From: Bacteroidota bacterium | GTDB taxonomy: Bacteria; Bacteroidota; Bacteroidia; Bacteroidales; B39-G9 | Direction of reading: 5' to 3' | NCBI GenBank assembly: GCA_015222055.1 | Contig: JADFUR010000086.1 | Location: 1 to 61,266 of the forward strand | DNA: 61,266 nucleotides | In this document: positions 16,757-25,030 of the stretch, piece by piece | How positions within the stretch are numbered: position 1 is the stretch's first letter | Layout: each line of letters starts with the position of its first letter | The notes under the pieces: generated by a model | Databases searched by the model: none | Told to the model about the DNA's origin: nothing | The model's input: the letters and a program-made list of their open reading frames with translations, nothing else | Made by a program: the position numbers and the translations under genes

Positions 16757-19060
16757 ATGAAAAAACATTTACTCGTATTATTGACATTATTAATGCCATT
16801 TTTTTCTATTTCACAAGAAATTACGGGAAAAATTACTGATGCATCAACAAGCAAAGCTCTTGCTGGAGCTAACGTTGTGATAGTTGAAACTAATACAGGA
16901 ACTATTACAAACACTGATGGTATTTATAAATTCGAAAAGCTAAAGAAAGGAACTTATAATTTATCTGTTAGTTTTATAGGTTATAAAAAAATTAATAAAA
17001 AATTAAGTATTACTGAGGACAAAACTTACACATTAAATTTTTCTGTTAATAGTAGCAGTATAGAAACTAAAGAAGTAGTGATTACTGCAACTAAAACACA
17101 GCAAAATATTGAAGACATACCCCAAAGAGTTGAGTTGATTTCTTTAGCAAAAATTAAATCAAGCCCTATTGAAAGTGCCGATGATATACTAAAATCAATA
17201 TCAGGAACTTACGTAAGTCGAACAATGGGAATTTTCAGCCACAATGCAAATGTTAGTATGAGAGGACTAAGTGGAAGCGAGCAATCAAGAGTTTTAATTT
17301 TGATGGATGGTGTTCCTATCAATAAATCTGATGGAGGTTCTGTAAACTGGAATATTATGAACATGAATCAAATTGCTAAAGTAGAAGTTACAAAAGGACC
17401 CGGTTCTTCTTTATATGGAAGTAATGCAATGGGCGGTGTTATCAACTTTATTTCAAAAAAACCAACTGAAAAAATTACAGGGCAAATTAGTACTGAATAT
17501 GGAACTTATAATACTATTGGAACAATAGTAAATTTTTCTGGCAGACAAGGCGATGATATTAATCATGGATTATACTGGAATGTTAATGGATTTTATAAAC
17601 AAAGTGACGGTTATAATTCAACACCTGAAAATGAAAGAGATTCTAATGATGTAGCATCAGATTTACAAGAATATGCTGTAGGAACAAAATTAGGATACGA
17701 CTTTAATAAATTTAATAATATTGAACTTCAATTAAATTATTTTGACGACCAACGTGGCACCGGTGTTAAAATTTACGATGAAGATGGTTGCAACTTCCAA
17801 CATGAAACATATTCAGGCAGCTTAAATTATAAGGGGGAATTGGGAAAAACAAAAATAAACGCTATTGTTTATTATAGAAATGAGCCATTCTACAGACTAA
17901 ACGAATCTATTAAAATAAAAAATGGCAATGTAATGTACAAATGTTATGATGTAAGTTCTGAAAGAATTGATATGGGAACTATGTTTAATGCATCGCATAA
18001 ATTTGGCAAACACAATTTAATAACTACTGGTTTTGATATGAAAAACGGAAGTGTTGATGGTAACGATAATTACAAAACCTCACCCGATATTGTAACAAAC
18101 AAAGGAAAAATGAACACGTTCGCTTTTTATGCTCAGGATGAATTAAGTCTTTTAAACAATAAAATTAAAATTATTGCAGGATTAAGATACGACGTAGCAA
18201 GATTTTATGATGGATCATATTACATAACAGACGGAACCAGAGCAACTTCAATACTAGAAGATCTTGTTAATGAAAATCTTAATGAGCACACATGGGCTGC
18301 AATAAGTCCTAAATTTTCTGCTCAATACTCCTTTAATAAAAATACTCGAACATATATTTCATACTCAAAAGGCTTCCGTCCTTCAATCTTAGATGACCTT
18401 TGCCGATCAGGTTTTATTGCTGGGGGATTTAAACGAGCAAACCCCGATTTAGAAGCAGAAACTCTTGCTAATTTTGAAATTGGGGGGAATATTAATATTA
18501 ACAATAAATTAAAAATTTCTTCTTCAATTTATTATTCTATTGGTCACGATTTTATGTATTATGTAAGCACCGGAGATTCATTAATGATGGGTGGAAAATT
18601 AAAACCTGTAAGAATAAAACAAAATATTAGTAAAGTAAATATTTACGGAGCTGAATTAGATGTTGCTTACAAAATAAATTCAAATCTAAATGTTTTCGCA
18701 AACTACACATTTGCAAATTCTCAAATATCAAATTTTGATGCCTCTACAGGAGATTTTGATTTAACAGATAAATATTTAACCTATGTTCCTCAAAATCAGG
18801 CTTCAAGTGGCATTTTATGGATGAATAAAATATTAAATACAAATGTAACTTATCATTATTATGATGACCAATGGATGGACGATCAAAACATTGACAAAAT
18901 TGATGCATTTTCATCTATCGATTTAAAATTCTGGAAAACAATTAAGTCATTTACTATGAGCATGAATATACAAAATGTAACAAATCATATATACATCGAA
19001 AGTCATAGTCACGAATCTCTTGGAAGATTTATTACTGGTCAAGTTTCTTATCAATTCTAA
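16757..19060 (+). CDS. TonB-dependent outer-membrane receptor in Mo/W locus
   Basis: 767-residue outer-membrane transporter. A signal peptide (about 1-20, ending SISQ) is followed by a carboxypeptidase-regulatory-like domain (ITGKITDASTSKALAGANVV, about 22-105). Next come a TonB-box-like KEVVITATKT, a plug domain (ISGTYVSRTMG, VSMRGLSGSEQSRVLILMDG, VTKGPGSSLYGSNAMGGVIN) and a 22-strand-type barrel ending in the aromatic VSYQF. The receptor size and plug resemble BtuB/CirA-type receptors rather than the longer SusC; no SusD gene accompanies it. It lies between wtpA and an iron-sulfur membrane protein, with shared promoter motifs. Its substrate is therefore inferred to be a molybdate or tungstate species, perhaps chelated. 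Substrate from sequence alone is not determinable. Confidence 0.88.
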   Translation: MKKHLLVLLTLLMPFFSISQEITGKITDASTSKALAGANVVIVETNTGTITNTDGIYKFEKLKKGTYNLSVSFIGYKKINKKLSITEDKTYTLNFSVNSSSIETKEVVITATKTQQNIEDIPQRVELISLAKIKSSPIESADDILKSISGTYVSRTMGIFSHNANVSMRGLSGSEQSRVLILMDGVPINKSDGGSVNWNIMNMNQIAKVEVTKGPGSSLYGSNAMGGVINFISKKPTEKITGQISTEYGTYNTIGTIVNFSGRQGDDINHGLYWNVNGFYKQSDGYNSTPENERDSNDVASDLQEYAVGTKLGYDFNKFNNIELQLNYFDDQRGTGVKIYDEDGCNFQHETYSGSLNYKGELGKTKINAIVYYRNEPFYRLNESIKIKNGNVMYKCYDVSSERIDMGTMFNASHKFGKHNLITTGFDMKNGSVDGNDNYKTSPDIVTNKGKMNTFAFYAQDELSLLNNKIKIIAGLRYDVARFYDGSYYITDGTRATSILEDLVNENLNEHTWAAISPKFSAQYSFNKNTRTYISYSKGFRPSILDDLCRSGFIAGGFKRANPDLEAETLANFEIGGNININNKLKISSSIYYSIGHDFMYYVSTGDSLMMGGKLKPVRIKQNISKVNIYGAELDVAYKINSNLNVFANYTFANSQISNFDASTGDFDLTDKYLTYVPQNQASSGILWMNKILNTNVTYHYYDDQWMDDQNIDKIDAFSSIDLKFWKTIKSFTMSMNIQNVTNHIYIESHSHESLGRFITGQVSYQF

Positions 19061-19071
19061 TAGATAAATTT

Positions 19072-19110
19072 AAAGGGCTAGGACAAAATTAAAAAACGTT
19101 ATAGCCCTTT
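19072..19110 (+). terminator. Hairpin after the TonB receptor gene
   Basis: AAAGGGCTA (19072-19080) pairs perfectly with TAGCCCTTT (19102-19110) around a 21-base loop, followed by ATTAATAAAA. The poor T tail suggests partial termination, which would let some transcripts continue into the next gene 15 bases on. Confidence 0.6.
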
Positions 19111-19124
19111 ATTAATAAAAAAGC

Positions 19125-20525
19125 ATGAAAAATAATTTTTTAACTAAAATATTTAAAAGTAAGTATTTCTTAATAGTGATGCAATTAATCACTATAACAG
19201 CTTTTACTCTTCTCATTATAGGATCAATAGGTGTAGATACCGGCAATAATTTTAAAATAACAAAAATAATTCAACATACGAACTTGCCAAATTTGTTGGT
19301 TTGGTCTTACTGGTTTTCATTAATAATAATTGTAGCAATAATTTTTGGGAGATTTTGGTGCTCTGTTTGTCCCATGGAGTTAATAATTAGCATTTTTAAT
19401 AGATTGGGATTGAAAAAAAAACCAGGTAAATTCATGAAGTCTGGTTGGCTTGTTACTATTTTGTACACAATTATATTAATATTTGGGATTCATGTTTTTC
19501 TTATACAATGGCTACCCATGCGTATGGCATTATACATGTTGTCATTATTAAGTATTGTTATAATAGTCTCACTTATTTGGGAAAAACGTACGTTTTGTAA
19601 TTATGTTTGTCCAATAGGATTTTTATTAAAATTATACTCTTTATTCTCAACAATAAGAATAAAAAACAAGAGTAAAGAAGTTTGTAAAAACTGTAAAACG
19701 AGAGACTGTATTTCTAAAAAAAATCATTATAATTTTATTAAACGTTCATGCACCTCAAATGTTAATCCTCCTGATTTAAAATATCAGAATGATTGTATCT
19801 TATGTGGGCAATGTATTAAAACATGTCCAAACGATAATCTAAAAATCGGTTATAGTAAACCATCATTAAAAAAAATTGCAAATATTAATTTTTCATCATC
19901 TGAGATATCATTTATTGTAATAATAGCAGGTCTTGTACTATGGGAAATATTATTCAAATGGGAAGTTGCAAGAGGATTTTATCTTGCTCCTCTCTATTTT
20001 ATTTCTAATCTATTTGGATTTGCCGACAATTTTTTTAAAATTATCAAAGCTTTATTTTTCTTTATTATTTATCCCAGTTTTTTATTTCTAATATTTTCAT
20101 TAATAATGAAATATTTTTCGAAAAAAAGCTTGAAAGATTGTTTAGGTAATATTGTTATTTCAATTTTACCAATAATAATAATTATGCATCTATTAAGTGC
20201 TATATTAATAATGATTGAACATTCAGTTTACATTCCATTGGCAATTTCTGACCCAATAGGATTTGATACTGCAACAGCAATACTCAACAAAACAATTTTA
20301 GTAAATAGAACAGAATATATTCCTTGGTTAGTAACTTTACTTTGTATAACTCTACCAATAATTGGATTCATAATATCATATAAAATTATTAAACTAAGAA
20401 AAAATAATAAAGCACAAAAGACAATAGCCTTACTAACAAGCTTTGTATACTTTGCTTTATTTGAATTTTCATTAATTGGATGGAGATTCGATTTAATAGA
20501 ACCTTTTTTAAAAACATGTAACTAA
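19125..20525 (+). CDS. NapH/NosR-like polyferredoxin membrane protein
   Basis: 466-residue membrane protein with around nine to ten hydrophobic helices and iron-sulfur motifs. Two CP-type motifs are typical of the NapH/NosR/RdxA group: FWCSVCPMEL (about 77-86) and TFCNYVCPIGFLLKLYS (about 156-172). A soluble ferredoxin-like loop follows, with CKNCKTRDC (187-195) and CILCGQCIKTCP (224-235), enough cysteines for two 4Fe-4S clusters. The C-terminal half (from about 255) adds further helices not found in short NapH. Such proteins carry electrons across or at the inner membrane to periplasmic partners. The next gene, 23 bases downstream, encodes a lipoprotein that could be that partner. No quinone-binding or enzyme subunit is recognisable. 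Confidence 0.8.
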   Translation: MKNNFLTKIFKSKYFLIVMQLITITAFTLLIIGSIGVDTGNNFKITKIIQHTNLPNLLVWSYWFSLIIIVAIIFGRFWCSVCPMELIISIFNRLGLKKKPGKFMKSGWLVTILYTIILIFGIHVFLIQWLPMRMALYMLSLLSIVIIVSLIWEKRTFCNYVCPIGFLLKLYSLFSTIRIKNKSKEVCKNCKTRDCISKKNHYNFIKRSCTSNVNPPDLKYQNDCILCGQCIKTCPNDNLKIGYSKPSLKKIANINFSSSEISFIVIIAGLVLWEILFKWEVARGFYLAPLYFISNLFGFADNFFKIIKALFFFIIYPSFLFLIFSLIMKYFSKKSLKDCLGNIVISILPIIIIMHLLSAILIMIEHSVYIPLAISDPIGFDTATAILNKTILVNRTEYIPWLVTLLCITLPIIGFIISYKIIKLRKNNKAQKTIALLTSFVYFALFEFSLIGWRFDLIEPFLKTCN

Positions 20526-20548
20526 AAAATAATCTAAAAACAAAAAAA

Positions 20549-21622
20549 ATGAAAAAAATTTTATTTCTAGCAATTGCAATTGGCTTTATAACAGTTTCTT
20601 GCACAAACAATTCAAAAATAGACAACGCTCAAAAAGAGACAACACTTAAAGTTGATACTACAGATGCCACAAATAATTTTTACGACAATGAAATTACCCA
20701 CGAATTAAATGGTAATGATGTTGAAGTTTTGGGCGAAGTAGCTAATCCCGGGAAAGTATATTTTTCAAAATTACCGCAACGGTCGGTAATTATTAAAGAG
20801 GCAAAATTAAAAGACAATAATGAAATAGCATTTGTAGGTGCTTATCGTTACGATGGTTATTCAATTTACGATATCTTAAACGAAAGAATTCTTAAAAAAG
20901 CAAATCAAGAAGAATTTCCTCCAATAATTGATCTTTATGTTGAAATTTCTAACGACAAAGGAGAATCTGTTCTTTTAAGTTGGGCTGAAATTTACTATCC
21001 TATTTATCGTCATAACATAATTATTGCTACAAAAGTTATGCACATTGTTCCTTCAAAAAGTAAAGATTTATGGCCTTTACCTACAGAAACAAAATTAATT
21101 GTAGGAACAGATTTAATTACAGAAAGAAATATTTCTAATCCTACTAAAATTATTGTTAAGAGTCTTGATGATAAATTCAAAATCAAAAGGGATATAAAAC
21201 CTCTTTATTCAAAAGACTTAAAAATTTATAATGACAAAGAATTAATAAAAACCTTAACTCAAATACCAAAAAATTTAAAAGAAGAAAATTTTTCAACAAT
21301 TTTTTATGGTAGAGGAAGAGGTATTCATAGCACTAGCGATTTTATTGGAGCCAAGTTGAAAGATCTTTTAATAACTGATTTTGAATTCAATAAAAAAAAT
21401 ATTCAAAATGGAATGTTTGTTCTTGCTTCAAAAGATGGTTATAGATCTGCTTTCACTTATAGCGAAGTAATGAACCGTAACGACCAATCAGAAATTTTAT
21501 TAATTGACAAAAACAATTACGAAAATGCAGGTCGTTTCTCAATATTCCCTAGCTGTGATTTTTTCTCAGACAGGGCTATGAAAGCTTTAAATGAAATACA
21601 TTTTAGAACAATAAAACATTAG
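20549..21622 (+). CDS. Lipoprotein with two sulfite-oxidase-fold-like halves
   Basis: 357-residue lipoprotein (Cys18 after IGFITVS). Both halves share one pattern: a hydrophobic segment with DGYSIYDILNE (first half) or GAKLKDLLITD (second), then a strand such as VEISNDKGESVLLSWAEI or MFVLASKDGYRSAFTYSEV. The first half adds LPTETKLIVG and the second NRNDQSEILLID. This resembles the oxidoreductase molybdopterin-binding (SUOX-like) domain, with its GVPLxDLL and ADGY patterns, but the catalytic cofactor-binding Cys is not evident, so cofactor binding is unproven. It follows the polyferredoxin gene by 23 bases and is probably cotranscribed and exported to the periplasm or outer membrane. It could be a redox partner, a metal-handling protein or a degenerate molybdoenzyme. 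Confidence 0.6.
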   Translation: MKKILFLAIAIGFITVSCTNNSKIDNAQKETTLKVDTTDATNNFYDNEITHELNGNDVEVLGEVANPGKVYFSKLPQRSVIIKEAKLKDNNEIAFVGAYRYDGYSIYDILNERILKKANQEEFPPIIDLYVEISNDKGESVLLSWAEIYYPIYRHNIIIATKVMHIVPSKSKDLWPLPTETKLIVGTDLITERNISNPTKIIVKSLDDKFKIKRDIKPLYSKDLKIYNDKELIKTLTQIPKNLKEENFSTIFYGRGRGIHSTSDFIGAKLKDLLITDFEFNKKNIQNGMFVLASKDGYRSAFTYSEVMNRNDQSEILLIDKNNYENAGRFSIFPSCDFFSDRAMKALNEIHFRTIKH

Positions 21623-21623
21623 G

Positions 21624-21672
21624 AAGTTTGGAGTTTGGAGTTTGGAGTTTGAAGTTTGAAGTCTGAAGTTTT
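21624..21672. repeat. Heptamer tandem repeat
   Basis: About seven copies of (G/A)AGTTTG, with the later units drifting to GAAGTCTG and GAAGTTTT, begin two bases after the stop of the lipoprotein gene. The repeat is not protein-coding. Similar GTTTGGA-type runs occur between genes in many Bacteroidota. Confidence 0.75.
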
Positions 21673-21690
21673 ATAAATATATTTCTTTAA

Positions 21691-21730
21691 ATTGCTCTTT
21701 TGATTTATAAATTCGAAAGAGCAATTTTTC
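21691..21730 (+). terminator. Terminator between lipoprotein gene and wtpB
   Basis: A perfect 10-base stem ATTGCTCTTT (21691-21700) with AAAGAGCAAT (21716-21725) is followed by TTTTT. It should separate the receptor/redox transcript from wtpBC. Between it and wtpB lies a -7-like TACTTTTA (21775-21782). Confidence 0.8.
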
Positions 21731-21807
21731 TATATTAGCGATAAAAAACCTAAGGGATATAAAACATTTTTTTGTACTTTTAGAAGTTTTTAAGATTTAA
21801 CGTTAAA

Positions 21808-22590
21808 ATGAAAAAAATTGAACCTGTAAATTTAATATTTGCTTTTTTGGGAGGCATAGTCCTTTTGTTCATATTAGGACCACTCCTCAGCATGTTTTTT
21901 GCTAGTTCACCACAAGAAATTTTTGAGACGACTAAAGATGTAGAAGTACAAAACAGTATTTGGCTAACTCTTTTAACATCAATGGGAGCAACTGTTGTAT
22001 TTTCTATTTTTGCAATACCCCTATCTTATTTACTTGCTCGAAAAAATTTTTATTTTAAAAAATTAATAATAGGTATTATCGATATTCCAGTTGTAATTCC
22101 TCACTCAGCTGCCGGTATTGCTATTTTAGGATTTATTTCAAGAGATACTGTAATTGGAAAAACAGCCTCTTACTTTGGATTTAATCTTATAGGACATCCA
22201 ATAAGCATATCAATAGCAATGGCATTTGTAAGCATTCCGTTTTTATTAAATTCTGCCCGTGACGGGTTTTCATCAGTTCCGGTAAGACTAGAAAAGGCAG
22301 CACTAAATCTGGGAGCTTCGCCTATCAGAGTATTTTTCACCATTTCGCTACCTCTTGCATGGCGAAATATTATTTCCGGATTAATAATGATGTTTGCCCG
22401 AGGCATGAGTGAATTTGGGGCTGTAATTATTGTTGCATATCACCCAATGATAACTCCTGTATTGATTTATGAACGATTTGGTGCTTTTGGTTTAAAATAC
22501 GCACGTCCTGTATCAATAGTATTTATTGGAGTTTGTTTAATTTTCTTCATTTTGTTACGACTACTTTCAAAAGAAAGGAAAAATGCTTGA
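21808..22590 (+). CDS. wtpB: Tungstate/molybdate ABC transporter permease
   Basis: 260-residue inner-membrane permease of the ModB/WtpB type with about six helices. The cytoplasmic EAA loop is clear (EKAALNLGASPIRVFFTISL, about 166-185), as are the family segments IPVVIPHSAAGIAILGF and MFARGMSEFGAVIIVAYHPM. Its stop overlaps the start of the ATPase gene by 8 bases, so the two are translationally coupled. It should work with WtpA (15597) despite the three intervening genes. A terminator before it and a weak -7-like box suggest its own promoter. Confidence 0.92.
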   Translation: MKKIEPVNLIFAFLGGIVLLFILGPLLSMFFASSPQEIFETTKDVEVQNSIWLTLLTSMGATVVFSIFAIPLSYLLARKNFYFKKLIIGIIDIPVVIPHSAAGIAILGFISRDTVIGKTASYFGFNLIGHPISISIAMAFVSIPFLLNSARDGFSSVPVRLEKAALNLGASPIRVFFTISLPLAWRNIISGLIMMFARGMSEFGAVIIVAYHPMITPVLIYERFGAFGLKYARPVSIVFIGVCLIFFILLRLLSKERKNA

Positions 22591-23641
22591 AGTAAAAAAT
22601 ATATCAAAAAAATTAGATGATTTTAACATTAAAGATATAAGTTTTTCTGTTAACAAAGGTGATTACTTTGTTATTCTTGGCGTTTCAGGTGCAGGAAAAT
22701 CTGTTATACTAGAAATTATAGCTGGCTTAATGCAACCAAATTCCGGCACAATTCATCTTAACAATAAAAATATTACTAACGAAAAAATCCAAAAAAGAAA
22801 AGTTGGTCTCGTATTTCAAGATTATGCTGTTTTTCCTCACTTATCTGTAAAAGAAAATTTATTATATCCTTTAAAAAACGTTGGTCTTGAAAAAGAAGAA
22901 ATTCAAAACAGAATGAACGAATTAGCTGACGAAATGAGCATTTCTCATTTATTAAAAAGAAGTCCAACAACCCTATCGGGAGGTGAATTACAACGCGTTG
23001 CTCTTGCACGAACACTTGCTCTAAATCCTGAGTGTTTACTTCTCGACGAGCCTCTCTCTTCATTAGATATTCAACTTAAAAATAACTTAAGAGGATTGTT
23101 GCGAAAAATAAACAGAAAGGGACAAACAATAATTCATGTAACTCACGATTACGAAGACGCAATATTTTTAGCAAATAAAGTTGCAGTTATAAATGATGGA
23201 AAAATTGTTCAGACCGGTTCTCCCGAGGAAGTTTTTAAAAATCCGAAAACAAAATTTGTAGCAAATTTTTCGGGTATAAAAAATTTTTTCAAGGCAGATA
23301 TAATAACAGAGGTAAACGAAAATTTAAAAAAAGCTGTTATTAATAATAAAGTTTCAGTAAGTTTATTTACAGAAGCAAAAACAGGAACAGGTTTTGTAAT
23401 TATTAAAAATAAGAACATTATTATATCTAACATAAAACCCAACATAAGTGCGATGAACAACTATCAAGGTGTTGTTGTAGATGTTTTACCTGCTAAATTT
23501 GGTGTTGAGATTATTGTTGATATAGGAATTTTAATTTCTGTTTTGATTAGTGCAGAAACTTTAAAAAAATATGATTTCTTTGAAGATAAAAAAGTGTGGA
23601 TTTCTTTTAAAGCATCATCTGCAAAATTTTTGCATGGATAA
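22583..23641 (+). CDS. wtpC: Tungstate/molybdate ABC transporter ATP-binding protein
   Basis: 352-residue ATPase of the ModC/WtpC group. Walker A is ILGVSGAGKSVILE (about 31-44), Q-loop GLVFQDYAVFPHLSV, signature TLSGGELQRVALARTLALNP and Walker B CLLLDEPLSSLD, followed by the switch histidine THDYED. From about residue 235 there is a C-terminal TOBE-like regulatory region (ITEVNENLKKAVINNKVSVS onward), as in oxyanion importers. It overlaps wtpB by 8 bases and ends just before a small terminator that meets the convergent pth gene. Confidence 0.93.
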   Translation: MLEVKNISKKLDDFNIKDISFSVNKGDYFVILGVSGAGKSVILEIIAGLMQPNSGTIHLNNKNITNEKIQKRKVGLVFQDYAVFPHLSVKENLLYPLKNVGLEKEEIQNRMNELADEMSISHLLKRSPTTLSGGELQRVALARTLALNPECLLLDEPLSSLDIQLKNNLRGLLRKINRKGQTIIHVTHDYEDAIFLANKVAVINDGKIVQTGSPEEVFKNPKTKFVANFSGIKNFFKADIITEVNENLKKAVINNKVSVSLFTEAKTGTGFVIIKNKNIIISNIKPNISAMNNYQGVVVDVLPAKFGVEIIVDIGILISVLISAETLKKYDFFEDKKVWISFKASSAKFLHG

Positions 23642-23690
23642 AATAATTTGGAATTACGAATTAAAAATTAGGAATTGGTATTTCGCTCTC

Positions 23691-23712
23691 GCTCAACTTT
23701 ATGAGCTTTTTT
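23691..23712 (+). terminator. Terminator of wtpBC
   Basis: GCTCA (23691-23695) pairs with TGAGC (23702-23706) around a 6-base loop, followed by TTTTTT (23707-23712). It lies directly against the stop of the convergent pth gene. Confidence 0.65.
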
Positions 23713-24274
23713 ACTTATTATTATACTGGTTCATTGTTCGCTCTAGTCCTATTGTTCCAAAACCTTTAATAACATCAATTGCAATTTTTAAACGCTCGGG
23801 TATGAGCTTCTCTTCATCAGCAGACCATTGACCTATGACATAATCAATTTGTTCTCCTCTTCTAAAATTATTTCCAACACCAAAACGTAATCGTGCATAA
23901 TTTTGATGTCCTAATATTTCGGTAATATTTTTCAATCCATTATGACCGGCATCATTACCTTTAGGTTTTAATCTAAATTTTCCGAAAGGCAGAGAAATAT
24001 CATCAGAAATAACTAATAAATTTTCGGCTGATAATTTTTCTTTTTGCAACCAGTAGTTTACTGCTTTGCCACTTAAATTAACGTAGGTAGTAGGTTTGAT
24101 TAACACAAATATTCTGCCTTTAAATTTATATTCACATCTAAAAGCATGACGTTCTTGCTTAAAACAAATATTGGATGCTTCAGCTAAAGCATCCAATATT
24201 TTAAAACCTATATTATGCCGAGTATTAAAATATTCGTTACCAATATTTCCTAATCCGACAATTAAATATTTCAA
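23711..24274 (-). CDS. pth: Peptidyl-tRNA hydrolase
   Basis: 187-residue cytoplasmic enzyme that recycles peptidyl-tRNA released from stalled ribosomes. The diagnostic elements are all present: the N-terminal LIVGLGNIGNEYFNTRHNIGF with the catalytic His, PTTYVNLSGKAVNYW, and KGNDAGHNGLKNI with the conserved Asn and His. It lies 15 bases after rplY on the same strand, a very common pairing in bacteria, and is cotranscribed with it. Confidence 0.97.
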   Translation of the reverse strand: MKYLIVGLGNIGNEYFNTRHNIGFKILDALAEASNICFKQERHAFRCEYKFKGRIFVLIKPTTYVNLSGKAVNYWLQKEKLSAENLLVISDDISLPFGKFRLKPKGNDAGHNGLKNITEILGHQNYARLRFGVGNNFRRGEQIDYVIGQWSADEEKLIPERLKIAIDVIKGFGTIGLERTMNQYNNK

Positions 24275-24289
24275 TTTATAAAAATTTAT

Positions 24290-24916
24290 TTATTCACTTT
24301 TTTCAGCAGGAGCATCACTTGCTTCTTCTGTTTTAACTGCTTCTTCAGTTTCTTCTGCGTCTTCTTCTACAGAAGTTCTTGAAACTTTAACCTCAACAAC
24401 TACAGTATTTTTTGGAGCTACTAATTCAAGATTTTCAAAACTCAAATCACCAATTTTTATAGTTTTACCTAATCCTAAATTATCAATATTAATATTAAGA
24501 ACATCTGGCAAATCTTTAACAACAGCCGTTACTAAAACTTTTCTTCTAAGTAAATATAGGGTTCCTCCTTGTTTAACACCTGGAGCTAAACCATTTAATT
24601 TAACTGGGACTCCGATTTCAATTGTTTTATCATCTTCAACCTGAAAAAAATCAATATGTAAAATTTTGTCAGTTACAGGATGAAATTGAATATCTTTAAG
24701 TATTGCTTTATATACTTTACGTTTAATTTTTAGTTTTACAATATAAACATTAGGAGTATAAACTAAGCTACTAAAATCGTTTTCATGAGCATAAAAATGA
24801 ACATTTTTTTCACCACCATATAATTCACAAGGTACTTGTAAATCTTTTCGCAATTGTTTTGTGAATTTTTTACCTACATTTTCTCTAATTGTTCCTTTAA
24901 TCTCAATTGTTTCCAT
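24290..24916 (-). CDS. rplY: 50S ribosomal protein L25, CTC type
   Basis: 208-residue long form of L25 (general stress protein CTC), which binds 5S rRNA. The N-terminal 5S-binding domain (IKGTIRENVGKKFTKQLRKD, VPCELYGGEKNVHFYAHEND) is followed by the TL5-type C-terminal domain (GVPVKLNGLAPGVKQGGTLY) and an acidic tail rich in Glu, Ala and Thr. E. coli L25 lacks the second domain. It is first in the rplY-pth pair. A -7-like TATATTTG (plus-strand CAAATATA at 25018-25025) lies about 100 bases upstream. Confidence 0.95.
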   Translation of the reverse strand: METIEIKGTIRENVGKKFTKQLRKDLQVPCELYGGEKNVHFYAHENDFSSLVYTPNVYIVKLKIKRKVYKAILKDIQFHPVTDKILHIDFFQVEDDKTIEIGVPVKLNGLAPGVKQGGTLYLLRRKVLVTAVVKDLPDVLNINIDNLGLGKTIKIGDLSFENLELVAPKNTVVVEVKVSRTSVEEDAEETEEAVKTEEASDAPAEKSE

Positions 24917-25017
24917 TTTTTTAAATTTTCTGTGTTACTAAAAAAACACATAAGTTATTTTAATTCAAATAACTATTGTTTTCCACATTACACGTTAATA
25001 CTATTTTTTTGAGTTTG

Positions 25018-25025
25018 CAAATATA
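25018..25025 (-). promoter_or_regulatory. Probable -7 box for rplY-pth
   Basis: The plus strand reads CAAATATA, which is TATATTTG on the minus strand and matches TAnnTTTG. It would give a leader of about 95 bases that contains two short AT-rich hairpins (24931-24950 and 24953-24974). These may act on expression or simply terminate prs transcripts. No -33 box is visible. Confidence 0.35.
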
Positions 25026-25030
25026 ATAAT

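Noticed and set aside
21624-21672. Possible CRISPR-like direct repeats
   Set aside because: The units are only seven bases long with no spacers and drift gradually; this is a simple tandem repeat.
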